This document shows, piece after piece, positions 45,475 through 58,129 of a stretch of DNA of 64,000 nt. The notes under the pieces were generated by a model. It ran no database searches, had not been told where the DNA came from, and saw nothing but the letters and a program-made list of their open reading frames with translations. Made by a program: the position numbers and the translations under genes. Position 1 is the first letter of the stretch, and each line of letters begins with the position of its first letter. The DNA comes from Atherix ibis (taxonomy: Eukaryota; Arthropoda; Insecta; Diptera; Athericidae), in the NCBI GenBank assembly GCA_958298945.1, contig OY282607.1:29210500-29274499 (forward strand). The letters are read 5' to 3'.

Positions 45475-47160
45475 TTGCTTGCATTCTTATTTATTTTAAA
45501 TAATAAAAGGAAAAGAAAATTTTCTTTAATAACACATTATTTAAGCAAAAGCATTTCGACCAGGATGCATGCGCACATTCTTTCTATGGATTTGGAAAAG
45601 GCGTTTGACCGGGTTGGTTATCACATGGTCCTAAGTCAACTGCGTGACTGGGGTGTGTTGGGCCCCGTATCCTGCACCTTTTAAGCTCTTTTTTGTCAAA
45701 TCGTAGTGTCATAGTTCGAGTGAATGGTTTTTTATCCCAAGTATACAACAGTCAAAATGGACTTCCTCAAAGCTCCCCCTTTGTCAGTGCCACTGTTTAA
45801 CGCCTACATACATTCCCTATCAATTTCCGTAGCTAATATTCTGAACCTTTGTCGTTTGATCTATGCCGACAATATCATCCTGTTTTCCTCCTCATTGCTA
45901 AACACCCCCTTAACACAAGTACTGGCGGATGATTTGCATCAACTTCCCGTGTGGATGAACCAAACAGACGCATTTATTAATCCTGAAAAGTGTGGGGCTA
46001 TCCATATTTGTCGGAAACGATATTGCCAACCCCCAAGGATTACATTTGGTGCACACCTTATTGAGAATAAGCGGAACCTGAAAATTTTGGGACTAACCTT
46101 TACTAGTAAATTACAATGGAAGCCTTCAAAATTAGTCAAACAAGCAACATTCTTAAATTCCTTTGTGGTATTAAAATGGGTGCACATCGTACCACCATTT
46201 CCTACATTGCTAAAAATCTTGTTTATGGTACAACCGACTATCTTTCCGAATTTACGGTTTCAGTCCTGGTCACTCTAAAATCGATACTGCCCTTAATAAT
46301 ATCATCCGTACAGTCACGGGTGCTTTTCGCACTTCTCCAGTAGAATGTCTTTATATTGAATCGGGATTGTTAATTTGGAAGCATGCAGAAATCTTCTGCT
46401 ATCATCCGCTGCATAAATTAATAATTAATTTGCTGAATTTAAAGCGCAAACCGTGATTTAAATCCGGTCTTTTGAAAAGTTGCAACTTTTACAAACAATC
46501 TAATATGCCCATTCCTTGCAAAATTAAAAATGCTCCCATTCCTCGATACTGGTTATTAGATCCTACAACGTGCGATATTCTCCTTAGTTCGCATAGAAAG
46601 CTTTCAACTTCCACTCCACTTTTTGTCTTCGAACACAATAAATTTCTGGCAACACACGTTGAAGCCGAACACTTTTACACGAACGGATCAAAAAGTGTTC
46701 ATGGCGTTTCTGCCAAACTCTCTTTTGCATAAATCTCCCAACCTATTTATCTATTTTCTGCGCGGAAACCTTTTCCATTCTTTCCGCCCTTAACATAACA
46801 GCTAATATTTCTGCTCAGTGTTTCCAATTACTTTAAACCCTTCCAATACGGATCCAATTATTCTGCAAATTAAATCCAGTCTCATAAATTCAAAAAGTAG
46901 GACCACACTTCGTTGGATTCCCTCTCACAGTCATATTTTAGGAAATACTCAGGCCGATGAGTATCGCTAAAATGTGCCAAAACATGCCTCTTATCTCTCA
47001 CCACCCTCCAAGCTACTCATCCATTTTAAATTTAATAAAATATTGCCAAGCTTTGGACTCAAATAATATTTGGAAATCTTCAAACTCTATGAAAGGTATG
47101 TCTTTCAACCCAAACCCTTACGTACAACCCAGAGCTAGGAAGGTTGCGTGGCGTTAAGCA
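45475..47160 (+). pseudogene. I-like non-LTR retrotransposon: RT and RNase H relic
   Basis: The plus strand reads HAHILSMDLEKAFDRVGYHM, QLRDWGV (RT), then VKMDFLKAPPLSVPLFNAYIHSLSIS (PQGSPLS.P.F pattern, frame-shifted), and LCRLIYADNIILFSSS at about 45860, where the catalytic YADD is YADN. Further on are NPEKCGAIHI and NLKILGLTF (L..LG..), the linker TGAFRTSPVECLYIESG at about 46318-46370 and RNase H pieces EHFYTNGSKSVHGVSA (TDGS) and TLRWIPSHSHILGNTQADE near 46910. Many stops. The linker matches the one in 39665-41142, so both are the same clade. An (aaat)n run at 47388-47415 may be the 3' tail. Confidence 0.8.
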
Positions 47161-47385
47161 GGGCGCGTTTTAGTCATTCTTTTTTTTTTTTTTGCACAAG
47201 TAAATTTAGATTTAAATAACTCAAAATTTTAAATCATAACAAAATTGTAAATTTTTATTTAAATACCAAAACTGTATAATTTTCTTAATTAACAAATTTT
47301 TATAAAATTAATAAGCACCTTATAGGCCCAAGCAATCGCGTGCGCCAACCAGACTACCCAGATTCATTCTGGGACAATCTGTTTT

Positions 47386-47386
47386 T

Positions 47387-47416
<30 letters not shown>
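47386..47416. repeat. (taaa)n microsatellite
   Basis: ataaataaataaataaataa and more, directly after a tract ending gggacaatctgtttttat. Possibly the 3' tail of the I-like element at 45475-47160, since tails of this kind occur in related families. Confidence 0.6.
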
Positions 47417-47417
<1 letters not shown>

Positions 47418-47419
47418 TT

Positions 47420-48310
47420 AAATTCTTTTTTCTTTCTTTTTACTTACCTTGCATACAATAATATTTAGTTCCTCCTTCTTTCTCTCGTTGGATGAATAAA
47501 ACAATTTAATTATTTTCCAATTTAACAATCCTTTTTTTTTCTTATTATTTTAACTTTTTTTTTCTTAATTATTATCACTTTTTTTGTTCTTAATTTTCGC
47601 AGGTATTTAAAGTTTTTAAACAATTTTTATATTTTATTGGTTTTTTTTTTACTATCATTGGTAAATTAATTATTAAAATATCTTTACTCCTTAAATTCTT
47701 ACTTTCAAAATAAACTTTATTGTGCTGGTTTTTATTTTATTATTATTCCATTATTAATTAATATAATTAACATAATAAAATATTTTAGGGGGTTGGTTTA
47801 TCACACGGTTGATTAGCACAAAAGTAATAACTTTTAAATTAATTTATTTTTATTATTATGATTTTTTTTTTCAATATTCTATTGATAATAATCTCATATA
47901 AGTTACACTATATTTTGTTTACACGAAGGAGAATCGTAAAGTATTCGACTTTATTTCACTATAATTTTCGTTTATCTTTACCCTTTTTTTAACTTTCGCA
48001 CACATATAAATAAATAAGAACAAACCCTCTTCTTGGCTGGACAGTCCAAAAACACAGATAATAGCAAGATCATCATGATGTAGCGTCAATCCACTCGGAT
48101 TCGCTTATATATACAATCGTATCATATGATCATAAGATCGGTTTTGCCGTTGATTCGATGAAGCGTCAACGGATCATGGCAGTGGTACTCGAGGCAACAA
48201 ACTGGACGAAGATTCCATACATGGCACTGCCGATTTGTACGCCACCTCTTTGGTAACGACCAAAATGTCAATGCCATTGATAAGGTTACTATAACAAGTT
48301 AAACAAGTCA
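47420..48310. other. AT-rich spacer, no gene recognised
   Basis: 47420-48000 is T-rich low-complexity sequence. 48030-48310 is less AT-rich and precedes RT debris; it may belong to the same relic, but I see no motif. Confidence 0.4.
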
Positions 48311-48319
48311 GGAGTAAGT

Positions 48320-48790
48320 ATTAATTCTGCCCCAGCTTTTAGCATACGCCGACGATATCGAACATTATGTATGTGTCGATCAGAAAAGAAAAGGTAGCAG
48401 CGTCTGTGTCGAAGACAAGATCAATTCGGTCTAGTCGCATGCAAACAGTTGATTATTACTTTGAAAAATTTAAATCGTTTGCCTTAATGAGCTTAAGGGT
48501 TGGAAAGGATAACAACATGGAGGAAGAAATCTGCGCACGGCTGATGGTAGCCAACAGAGCTTAGATCAGTCAGTTTAAATTATTTTGAACTGACCATAAC
48601 ATCGAAGCTATTTCTGAACAGGATACTATAACCTTACCAGTCCTTTCGGAAACTTGAGTTCTCAGTCAAAAATGATTGCGAACTTCTTGTTGGAGTTCGA
48701 GAGAAGGATCCATCGAAGAATTTTTGGCCTTCTATATAAGAATGGAAGATTCCAGAGATCCTGGAGCATTACGGCAATCACCCCGGATAA
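48320..48790 (+). pseudogene. Non-LTR RT C-terminal relic
   Basis: LLAYADDIEHYV at about 48340 keeps the catalytic YADD block. DNNMEEEICARLMVANRAY at 48510-48570, then LPVLSETWVLSQK and ELLLEFERRIHRRIFGLLYK at 48640-48740 follow the pattern ..I..R...ANRCY...LY..LI.PVL.YG.ETW.L......LL.FERK.LRRI.G that lies downstream of RT in several insect non-LTR families. Frames change at least twice; the 5' part is missing. Confidence 0.62.
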
Positions 48791-48949
48791 AATTAAGCTG
48801 AATAGGCTAGAGTCGTAGTCCGTATTTATAAGGAAGATCCTGTTGGAAAATTCTATATTGTCTCTATTTATGGTGTTAGTCAGGATGCCAAAACTATGAA
48901 ACCGCGGTGCAAAGCCGTGTTATCCAGAGTTCTTTCATTCAGGATGCTT

Positions 48950-49260
48950 AGACCGCACTTCCGGTTATGATGAGCTTTGGGCAATCAAAATAATGGTAGG
49001 GTTCGCAGTTTGATTTTCCAGTTACCGCAATCTCATCATCTTCAGCGATATCCACCCAATTTGTAGTCCACCGATTGATCCTGTTCTAAACAATATTCAA
49101 AATAACCTCTTTAACAATAATATTCGAAATAACCTGTTCTGGATAACAATCAACTGGCTGGTGAAACTCCTCATCGACCGGTGTTCATAGCAGTTCCTAA
49201 CTTGCTACATCTGATTACGAAAATAACACCTCTAGTGAATAATTTTCCATAATATGGGGT
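48950..49260 (+). pseudogene. Retrotransposon RNase H relic
   Basis: GYDELWAIKIMVGFAV, then a stop, NLIIFSDIHP and VLNNIQNNLFNNN. These follow the ELWAI..A...A.....I.IFSDS..AL RNase H pattern and are close to the relic at 59060-59420 (shared LNNIQ.NL.NN). It lies 160 bp downstream of the RT relic at 48320-48790. Confidence 0.6.
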
Positions 49261-49399
49261 ATAGTATTCAATAAACCGATGCAGGGCAATCTTAGAAACC
49301 TCTATAAGAGGTACAAATAGTTCTGTGGACTATCTTGTATAAACATTTGTCTTTATATCCGTAAAAAATTCAAACGATATATGAACTTTACCTCAGTGA

Positions 49400-49660
49400 T
49401 CACATGCGTGGCCGGCAATAGAGGAAAACGTTGTAAAAGCTTCACAGACAAGATCATGCTTTTTTTAAGGAGATTGATAATGAGTGATGAAGCGCATTTT
49501 GATCCAAGCGACTTCATTAATAAACAAAATGGCTGCTCGCAGCTCGTGAATTGAACCACTTGGAGTTGGATGAGATGTGGTTTCAACAGGACGATGCCAC
49601 AGCACACACTATACGTGCTAGAATGGAAATCGTACAACCGAAGTTTCCTTACCGATAGGC
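49400..49660 (+). pseudogene. DUF4817-type transposase relic
   Basis: Around 49470-49530 the plus strand reads LIMSDEAHFDPSDFINKQNG, the block that holds the first catalytic Asp (SDEAHF....NKQN) in these transposases. After a deletion, ELNHLELDEMWFQQDDATAHTIRARMEIVQPKF at 49548-49645 carries the second catalytic Asp (QQD). The DNA between has lost the FWG.ENP segment. The tail runs into a C-rich tract at 49672-49695. No ends seen. Confidence 0.65.
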
Positions 49661-49699
49661 CCCTACCCCTAACACACCCCCCCCCACCCCTGAAAAGGA

Positions 49700-51870
49700 A
49701 CTACTAATGATTAACGGCTTAAATTCTTTTTGTGCGAATAATTTAAGAGAAAGATCTAACCTGAAAAACCGGAAATATTTGAATCACTTCAAAAAAACCA
49801 AGAAAGGTGTAAAAATAAATCTGAAGGATTTCCATCCAAAATTATTTGCAAACAAAGCTGTTAATTATAAAAACACTCTCTCTCTCTCTCTATACATGCA
49901 TATTTTTTTCTGTATTTTCCTATAATGCGTTATTTAATGAGTAAGCAAATTAGTCTTCCTAAAAAGATTCTTATTACTTTTCCTCGAGGATATTATTAAA
50001 TATTAATAAAACCAACTAATTAATGAGCTCTTAAAAGGCTTTCTATTCAATATCTTATAAGGACTGTCTGAACATTAATTTTCTCAGCAAATTTTATTCA
50101 ACTTACTATAAAAACTGTTTAGTATCAATTAAATCAATCATAGATAAAAGGTTAAATGAAAATTCTAAAAAAAAAAACATTATTTTCTTACATAAAACCA
50201 ATTACCATCTTTAATACCAATCATATTTAGAGTAATTGTCTGCAAACATAAATCTCGAAATTTAATAATCGATTATGCTAATAAGAATTAAATTAAATTA
50301 ACTTTTAAATAATTATAGAAACCTTAAATTATTTAAATTATATTTTATTTTTTTCGAATTTTGTAAACCTATTAAGTTGATTTTGTAAATATATTCGAAA
50401 TATGCGAATCTTCTACTGTAATAATAAAATATTTCTGATTAGTCATAGTGGAGATTTTGTTTAGAAATTGAATCTTGCGACTAGGAGAAGCCAACAAATT
50501 AATCGCATTATGCAAATTAAGTATTATTATTTCTGGGAATTTCTGCAAATAATATATAAATTTTTTTAATATTATATTATAATAGAAAGAAAATGAATCA
50601 TGAAATCCTTATGTTCTGAATATATAGAATACAAGTTTCTATAGATATTTTTGTATTTGCTAAAGGTCTTTGGAAATAAAATAAATGCTGTGTCACTTAT
50701 TTTTTAAATAAACAGTGAACCATATCATTGGCTTCCCCAAAAAATAACTCCTGTTCAAAATAGCCATATGATGATGCGTAAAAAATTGTTTATTGGCATT
50801 TAAGAAAATTTGATGATTTCTCAAAGAATTGTTTTGCCTCAAATTACAATATTTTCTTTTAAGAACTCACACTTTTAAGTTATTATTATATTAAAATTGG
50901 TTAATGTATTGGTGAATATCCAAAATTGTACCAAATAAACTTTTCTATTATTCGATCAAATTTTCAATAAGTAGCATAATTGAAATTATTCAAATTAGGA
51001 CTAATTAATGAAAGAGTTGTATTTTCAATAAATTTCCATAAAACTATTTCGGTTGAGAATATTTACAAAACAAATGCTAAATTCCCATTGAAACCCATAA
51101 AATTATATGGACGTCACTATTTTATTCTCTATAATATTTCAGAGTCTATATTATTGTAATGGAATAAACATACTTGGTTTACTTAAGATAAGTCCTATTA
51201 ATTTGTGGAATATTATATGTTGAAATGGATTTCATTTACATAATATAAAAGAGTTAGTATTATTCAAATAATACAATTTAATTATAAAATAATAATAGAA
51301 AATATTGTATATTATTGTTAAAAGTTGTTTTCCTTAATCAATAGTAAAATTTTACTACAACTTTCCTTGAGCATAATTGAAACTAAACTTTTTTGAAATA
51401 ATTATAAATAAATTAAATTTACTTAATACTTAAGAAATTTTCATAATTGAACAAAAAAAAATTAACTTATAAAAATTGCGAAAAAACTTTGAAAATATTT
51501 TCTAAGAATTGGGAATTTCTACGCTACAAAAAGCTTTGCAAAGAAAACTTTTAATTAGTGTCATCGTGTATTTAGAAGAAGCTAATTTTTCTTCATAATA
51601 TAAACAAATTCTGAGGATTTGAAGATACTTTTACCAATTTATCTTAATCAAAATAATATTCATTCATATTAACAAAATTAACATAGATTATTTAATATGT
51701 TAAAGAAAGTAGAAAATGTTGTATTTCTGATTGAATTAAATATTAACAAACAAATTATTTCCCTAATTTTTTTAATATATATTATTTTACTGATGTTTGA
51801 AATCTACATTAGGAAAAAATAAATATTGTTTAAAAAATTAAAAATAAATTGAAAATTTTACTAAAAATTA
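49700..51870. other. AT-rich intergenic DNA, nothing recognised
   Basis: One frame at 49707-49925 (72 codons) is basic but without family resemblance; a (ct)n run lies at 49878-49892. The remainder is plain AT-rich sequence. Confidence 0.5.
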
Positions 51871-51879
51871 TTCTACCTG

Positions 51880-53660
51880 GAAAATATGTTCACTGAAAAT
51901 TATTTTTACTGAAAACTATTTTTCTAAACATTTTTTTTTACTGAAAATAACTTTTACTGAAAAGTTTTTAACTAAAAATCAATTTTACTGAAAATTATTT
52001 TTACTGAGAAATATTTTTACTGAAAGCAATTTTTACTGAAAACTATTTTTACTTAAAGCAATTTCTACTCAAAATAAATATTGCTGAACAAAATTTTTAC
52101 TGAAAATTATTTTTACTGAAAATGATTATTACTGAAAATGATTTTTATTGAAATAATTTTTACTAAACATTTTTTGCCTCGGAAAATAATTTTTACTGAA
52201 AACTACTTTGCCTGAAAATAATTTTTACTGAAATTTATTTTTACTGCCAATAATTTTTTTTTTTTAAATTTTTACTGAAAATAATTTTTACTGAAAACTA
52301 CTTTGACGGAAAATAATTTTTAGTGAAAATTATTTTTACTGAAAATAATTTTTACTGAAAATAATTTTTTTTTAAAATTTTTATTGAAAATAATTTTTAC
52401 TTAAAGCAAATTTCACTGAAAACTTTTTTACTGTAATCTTTTTCTACTGAAAATAACTTTTACCAAAAGCAATTTTTATTGCAAATTACTTCTACTGAAA
52501 CTTTTTTATACTGAAAGCAATTTTTACTGAAAACTGTTTTTATTGAGAGCAATTTTTACTGAAAACAATGTTGACTGAAAACAACTTTTTTAAAAATAAT
52601 TTTTACTTAAAGCAATTTAAACTGAAAATTTTTTACTGAGAAGTATGTTTACTGAAAACTATTTTTTCTAAAAACAAATTTTACTGAAAACTATTTTTAC
52701 TAAAAATTTTTTACTGAAACTTTTTTTTTACAGAAAATAGTTTTTGCTGAAAATTATTTTTACTGAAATCTATTTTTACTGAAAATAACTTTTACCAAAA
52801 ATAAATTTTTTGGGAAATAATTTTTACTGCAAATAATTTTCACTAAAAATAATTTTTACTGTAAATAATTTTTACAGAGAATTATTTTTACTGAAAATAT
52901 CTTTTACTGTAAATTATTTATACTGAAAAATATTTTTACTGAAATCAATTTTTACTAAAAATAATTTTTTTACTGAAAACAATGTTGACTGAAAACAACT
53001 TTTTTGAAAATAATTTTTACTTAAAGCAATTTTTACTGAAAATTTTTTACTGAAAACTATTTTTACTAAAAACAAATTTTACTGGAAGCATTTTTTACTG
53101 AACCTTTTTTTTACAGAAAATAGTTTTTGCTGAAAATTATTTTTACTGAAATTTATTTTTACTGAAAATAATTTTTACTAAAAATAGTTTTTTTTGGAAA
53201 TAATTTTTATTGAAAATAATTTTCACTTAAAATAATTTTTACTGCAAATAACTTTTACCGAGAATTATTTTTACTGAAAATATCTTTTACTGTAAATTAT
53301 TTGTACTGAAAAATATTTTTACTGAAAGCAATTTTTACTAAAAATAATTTTTAATGAAAATTATTTTTACTGAAAATCATTTTTAGTGAAAACACTTTTT
53401 TCATGAAAATAATTTTTCCTGAACATAATTTTTACTGAAAACTATTTTTACTGAAAACCAATTTTACTTAAAATAATTTTTACTGCAAAATAATTTTTAT
53501 TAAAAGCAATTTTTACTGAGAATTATAATTACTGAAAATTATTTTTTACTGCAAAGTTTTGTACTGAAAAAAATTTTTACCCAGAATTAATTTTACTGAA
53601 AACAATTTTTACTGAAAATAATTTTTACTTAAAACTATTTTTACTAAAAATATTTATAAA
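51880..53660. repeat. AT-rich satellite array, ~16-bp unit, with 414-bp higher-order repeat
   Basis: About 1.8 kb of units near tttttactgaaaataa (16 bp, 15-17). The distinctive string gaaaacaatgttgactgaaa occurs at 52561 and again at 52975, 414 bp apart, and the following units match in order (a taaagcaatt unit, a ttttacagaaaatagttttt unit, then a tatcttttactgtaaattat unit), so a 414-bp block is duplicated. A shorter block of about 100 bp is duplicated near 52190-52370. Same family as 1-300. Confidence 0.9.
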
Positions 53661-53669
53661 TAAATATAT

Positions 53670-56600
53670 AAGTGCATATTATATATAGTTTTTCATTAAA
53701 ACTTATAAAAACTCCCAAAACTTTATTAAGTTTTCGATTCCTCTTAAAATATAAAACTAATTTTTTTTTTTAAAGTAAAACGAAGATTTCAAGGAGATCC
53801 ACTTAAATATATATTCATAAGTTAAATATCAATGTAGTTTTTTTTCGACTAGTTAATATAAAATATTAAAGATATTATTATAAATTATTCTTACAACAAC
53901 AATAAAAGAAGCAGAAAATGGCAATATTCTTTTAAGTAATTTTTACAATAAGGTCTTTAATATTATTAATTTTGTAGATGGAAATATTTAGCTTGATGCG
54001 TCCATTCGATTTATTTATTAAAAAAAAATATTTTGCTAAATTGAATAAAAATGGAAATCATTTAAATAGAAAATATTATGAAAAACTATACCACAAATGA
54101 ATTTTCAACATAATGAAAAACTGTCGCCAGCTGTTCTAGTCCAGTTTTTATCTCTTCAAGGATATTACCCAAATGGTAATATCACAGAAACTTTATTATC
54201 AAGAGTTATATATATATATATAAATACATTATCTAAAATCATCGAAATTGAAATAAATTAAAAATTATTTACAAGAGAAGAAAAAAATAACAAAAACAGT
54301 GTAAAGAGATTTTATATTAGAAAGTCATTGCTTACGGAAGGGATGATTTATTATTTAAAAAGAGTCAATTTCTAAGAATCCTCCTCAACTGTATATATAC
54401 TTGTCATGTCTTTTGGAATGAATACATAAGAAAAAATATTTATTTATTTATTCATGTTTTTATTTATTTATTAACTTTGCAAAGTAAATACGAAAATACA
54501 ATCAATCATCATTAAACAACTTAATCCTGATCAAAAATATGGTAATGATATGTAAAAACGAACGAAATTTACTTTTATAAGTAAAATCAAATTGAAAATA
54601 AATAAAACTTCGAAATACGAATGTTATAAAATTTTTATTAAAAAATAACAAATTCAATAATTCCATTTGATTTGTGTACGAACAACTTTTCCGAATTTAT
54701 TATTAAAAAGTTTCCTTGCTAGTATTTTTACATAAAAATTACTAAAGCTTTTCCTTTATCTACAATATTAGTTAAAATAAATAAACTTTAAACAGATTGT
54801 AAGTTGTTTTTTTTTACAAACAAGAATAATTTTTTTTTTATTAATTCAGAAATTATTGAAGATATATTTACTAATTTTATTATCAAATTAAAATTTTTTG
54901 TAGAAATATGTTTCCGAAGGAATGCTTACTTTTCTAGATATCTTAATAAGCTTCTTCAATATAAATCATTTTATTTTATTTAGTATTTGCATTAAATAGA
55001 AATTTTTTTTTAAAGATGACTATTCTACGAGTATCATACGTGTAGAGCTCGATTTTCTTAATAAACAATCAAAATATCCGCAATTTTTTTAAAAGATATT
55101 TTTTCTCAAAGTCAATATAAAAATTCATTAAACATCCATTTTTCCAATTATATAAATATTTATAAATTATTTATTTTTCTACTTCTGATAAATTAGAAAA
55201 ATAGAAGAAAAAAAATTACACCTTGTGGAATATTGTTCAAAAATCTTTATTGTCAATTCTCGTATATGAGTATCCTTATGAAATATTGATGACATTTGTT
55301 TTTGTAGGAAATCTGGAATTTTCTAAAGAAAAGCATATGTTGTCTTATGAATAAAATGTAATAAAAAATTCTACTTACTAGTTATCAGCATCCATACATG
55401 AACACATTGCCCAACTACATAATTATACTGTTTTTGATATACTTCTAAGAGTTTATTGTAACTTCCATTATATACTCGTAAATGATGAAGAGAAGCTTTT
55501 CCTTCTTGTCATTTCCATTTGTTATCTATAAAATCCAATTTTCTGTACAATATTATAAGGGTTTGTGATTGCTTCCTATCAAGATAGCTGCCACTGGCTT
55601 TAATTTCCTTTTATTAAAGTATATAATTATGTTAGCATAAAGAAAATCTCGTTAAAAAAATAAGATTACCAATGCAATATACACGAACATTAAAGAATTG
55701 ATCGACCCGTATAAATTGAACCAAAGGAGCAGTTTAACTGAACCGTATTTTTGCTGTTCAGTTAAAAAGATTTTTCTATATCTTCTTCCACCCACTACTC
55801 GAAGCATTGGAACAAATCTGACATATTTAATCTGTTCTGATTGTATTTAGACTGAATTGAAATAGATTTCTTTTAATATTACTCCCAAGTACAGAGTATA
55901 CAAAGTATGTATTGTCTTACAAAATTCATCAGGCAATAATACATCTGAACAAATAGTAATATTCAGCTTCAAGAAAGATAAACTAAAGCACTGAGAAAAC
56001 AGGATTAAATAGTTACAAGGAGCAAAAAAAAATTAAAAATACTCATCTTCCTTAGGAATAGCAATTATTCTTACTGAAGCAATAACTTAACGTGGATTTT
56101 TCGTCAGGTGTACGGATATTTGTTTCTATTACCATGAAAAACAAAAACAAAAATACACAATAAAACAAAATTACAAATATCATCAAATTAACATTGATAG
56201 TTATACTATATACAATAGATAGTGAAATATTGGAACAAACACATACCAACTGTATTGAGAAATAGTATTTCTTTTCTTTAAATTTCTCGAAAAGATATTA
56301 TCTTGAACGTACCAATTTCAATGGAACGTTTAAAAAATTTAGCTACGTAACGATGACTACCAACATTTTCGATAGAATTGCAGGAAAATTCATTTTCTTA
56401 ATAATTCCTGGAAAAGAATTTCCAATTTTTCTCAACATAGATCTTCTAAAATATATTACAATAGTAATAGATAATTCTTTATATATATTTTACGTAATTA
56501 ATTTTTACTAGTAATCTGAAGAGATGAAATATTATTCCTACTCGAAAAGTCTATAGTAACTACATTTATGGCAGCGTATTAAAACAGGTCCTGTTTTAAT

Positions 56601-57460
56601 AGAGCAATGTTGCCAATATTGGGATTGAAAATTGGAAAACTCCAGTACGAAATTCTGTACTTCTAGTAAGTATTATTGAATTCAGCAAGTCTAAGCAAAA
56701 AAAAAAAATTTGGTTGTTGATTGTACCAAATTTCCGAAAATGCACAGAAATATTGAAATTTTTAATTAAAATAAATTTATACCTAAAACTTTTTTCAACG
56801 TAAGTTTAGGATCGGCAGGTACTTCTAACTAAAAATTCTTCAAAAATTATTCCATAAAAAATGTATAAAATATTTAGATTAAAAACATTGAATTTTATTT
56901 TTATTAGAACTTAATTCAATATTATATATTTTCTATAATTTATTGCTTTGCTCTAGTATTGATCGATTACAACCAAAAAGATTGTTCAGTGATAAAAAAG
57001 AAACTTCAAAATAGAATACCCAAAAAAAATTAAACATTATAGTCAGCTAGAAGGTACCTTTTATCTTTATCAGAAAACAACACATTTTCACGAAAAACTG
57101 ATAAAACCTGAGCCAAAATAGACAAAAATTAAGCAGAAAAATTTGGTGAATATCTTGTAAAAAAATATTTAATCCACATCAACGGATCCTAAATGGATTT
57201 TATTCTACTGAAATTGAAGCATAACTGACTATTTCTATATAAGTGTGTCCTTCCTTAAACGTAATCACTCCTTCAGAAGTTCCCACTTTTATAATATCCT
57301 TTTCTAAAAAAAAAAATATATATTGGAGATGGGTCATCTCCAATTGGTCATTTAACTAACTTCGTTAAACAACTCAATTCTACAAACAACATATTTTCCA
57401 GCTCCCTAGAAATTTAGAATTATTAAATAAATTATCAAATTTTTATAAATACTTTAAAAC
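53670..57460. other. AT-rich intergenic DNA, nothing recognised
   Basis: The longest gene-free gap. Only short chance frames (56052-56249 minus, hydrophobic) and a (ta)n run at about 54210-54222. No transposon motif, hairpin of note or RNA gene seen. Confidence 0.5.
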
Positions 57461-57469
57461 GTAAATCAG

Positions 57470-57960
57470 TATTTTGATCGAGTTTGGTTTACTTTGGAAA
57501 CTCAAAAGGATCTTTACTTCGACTTATTATCTAAAACTATAATCATTCCTTACAAAACGGTCCTTAAAGTAAGTTAGGCAAAGGAACAATCGAAAATCTA
57601 TCAAAAATTTGCCGGACTTCCACAGGGCAGCATACACGTATTTGGCCTTATCTTCTACAACATTTACATATTATATATCACAATCTGTCATGGCGCATTC
57701 TTTACTAAATATATAAAAAAAGCAGACTAAAATGTATCTGTTAAAAATAATAGTGCTTCCAAAATTTTCCAAACTCAAATCCAAATCCTCCAAGACTGAA
57801 TTATCAAGAAATATTTTTTTTTATTAAAAAAAATAACACTTAATTTCTGATGTAAACTATTTACTCTCATATAGCTTGATGGCACTGAAATTCCAGAAGA
57901 CCTTCTATATGAAATTCACACTCAAGTCTTCGGAAAACTAGATTTAAATAAACGATATCG
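57470..57960 (+). pseudogene. jockey-type reverse transcriptase relic
   Basis: FDRVWFTLETQ at 57477 matches the AFDRVWH RT block. IYQKFAGLPQGS then GLIFYNIYI at 57600-57670 matches ..F.AG.PQGSVLGP.LYNIY. Beyond it, FQTQIQILQD and KITLNF correspond to the strand after the active site; the (F/Y)ADD itself is not readable. Many stops and frame changes, no ends. Distinct from the RT relic that follows at 58130. Confidence 0.62.
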
Positions 57961-58129
57961 ATAACTATATCTAATCTATTCAGCCAAAAGTATTTCGTAA
58001 AAACTGTTCCTAAAGTATTTATTAAATAAGGTGGTTCCCACATCCGTGAACTTCATTAAGATAACTCATATTTTGGTCTGGCCTGATAAGCCTCAAGCTA
58101 TAAAAAAAAACACCTTATCAAGAAACAGC

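Noticed and set aside
51880..53660. Regularly repeated words that could suggest a CRISPR-like array
   Set aside because: Units are contiguous, about 16 bp, with no unique spacers; this is satellite DNA in a eukaryotic setting.
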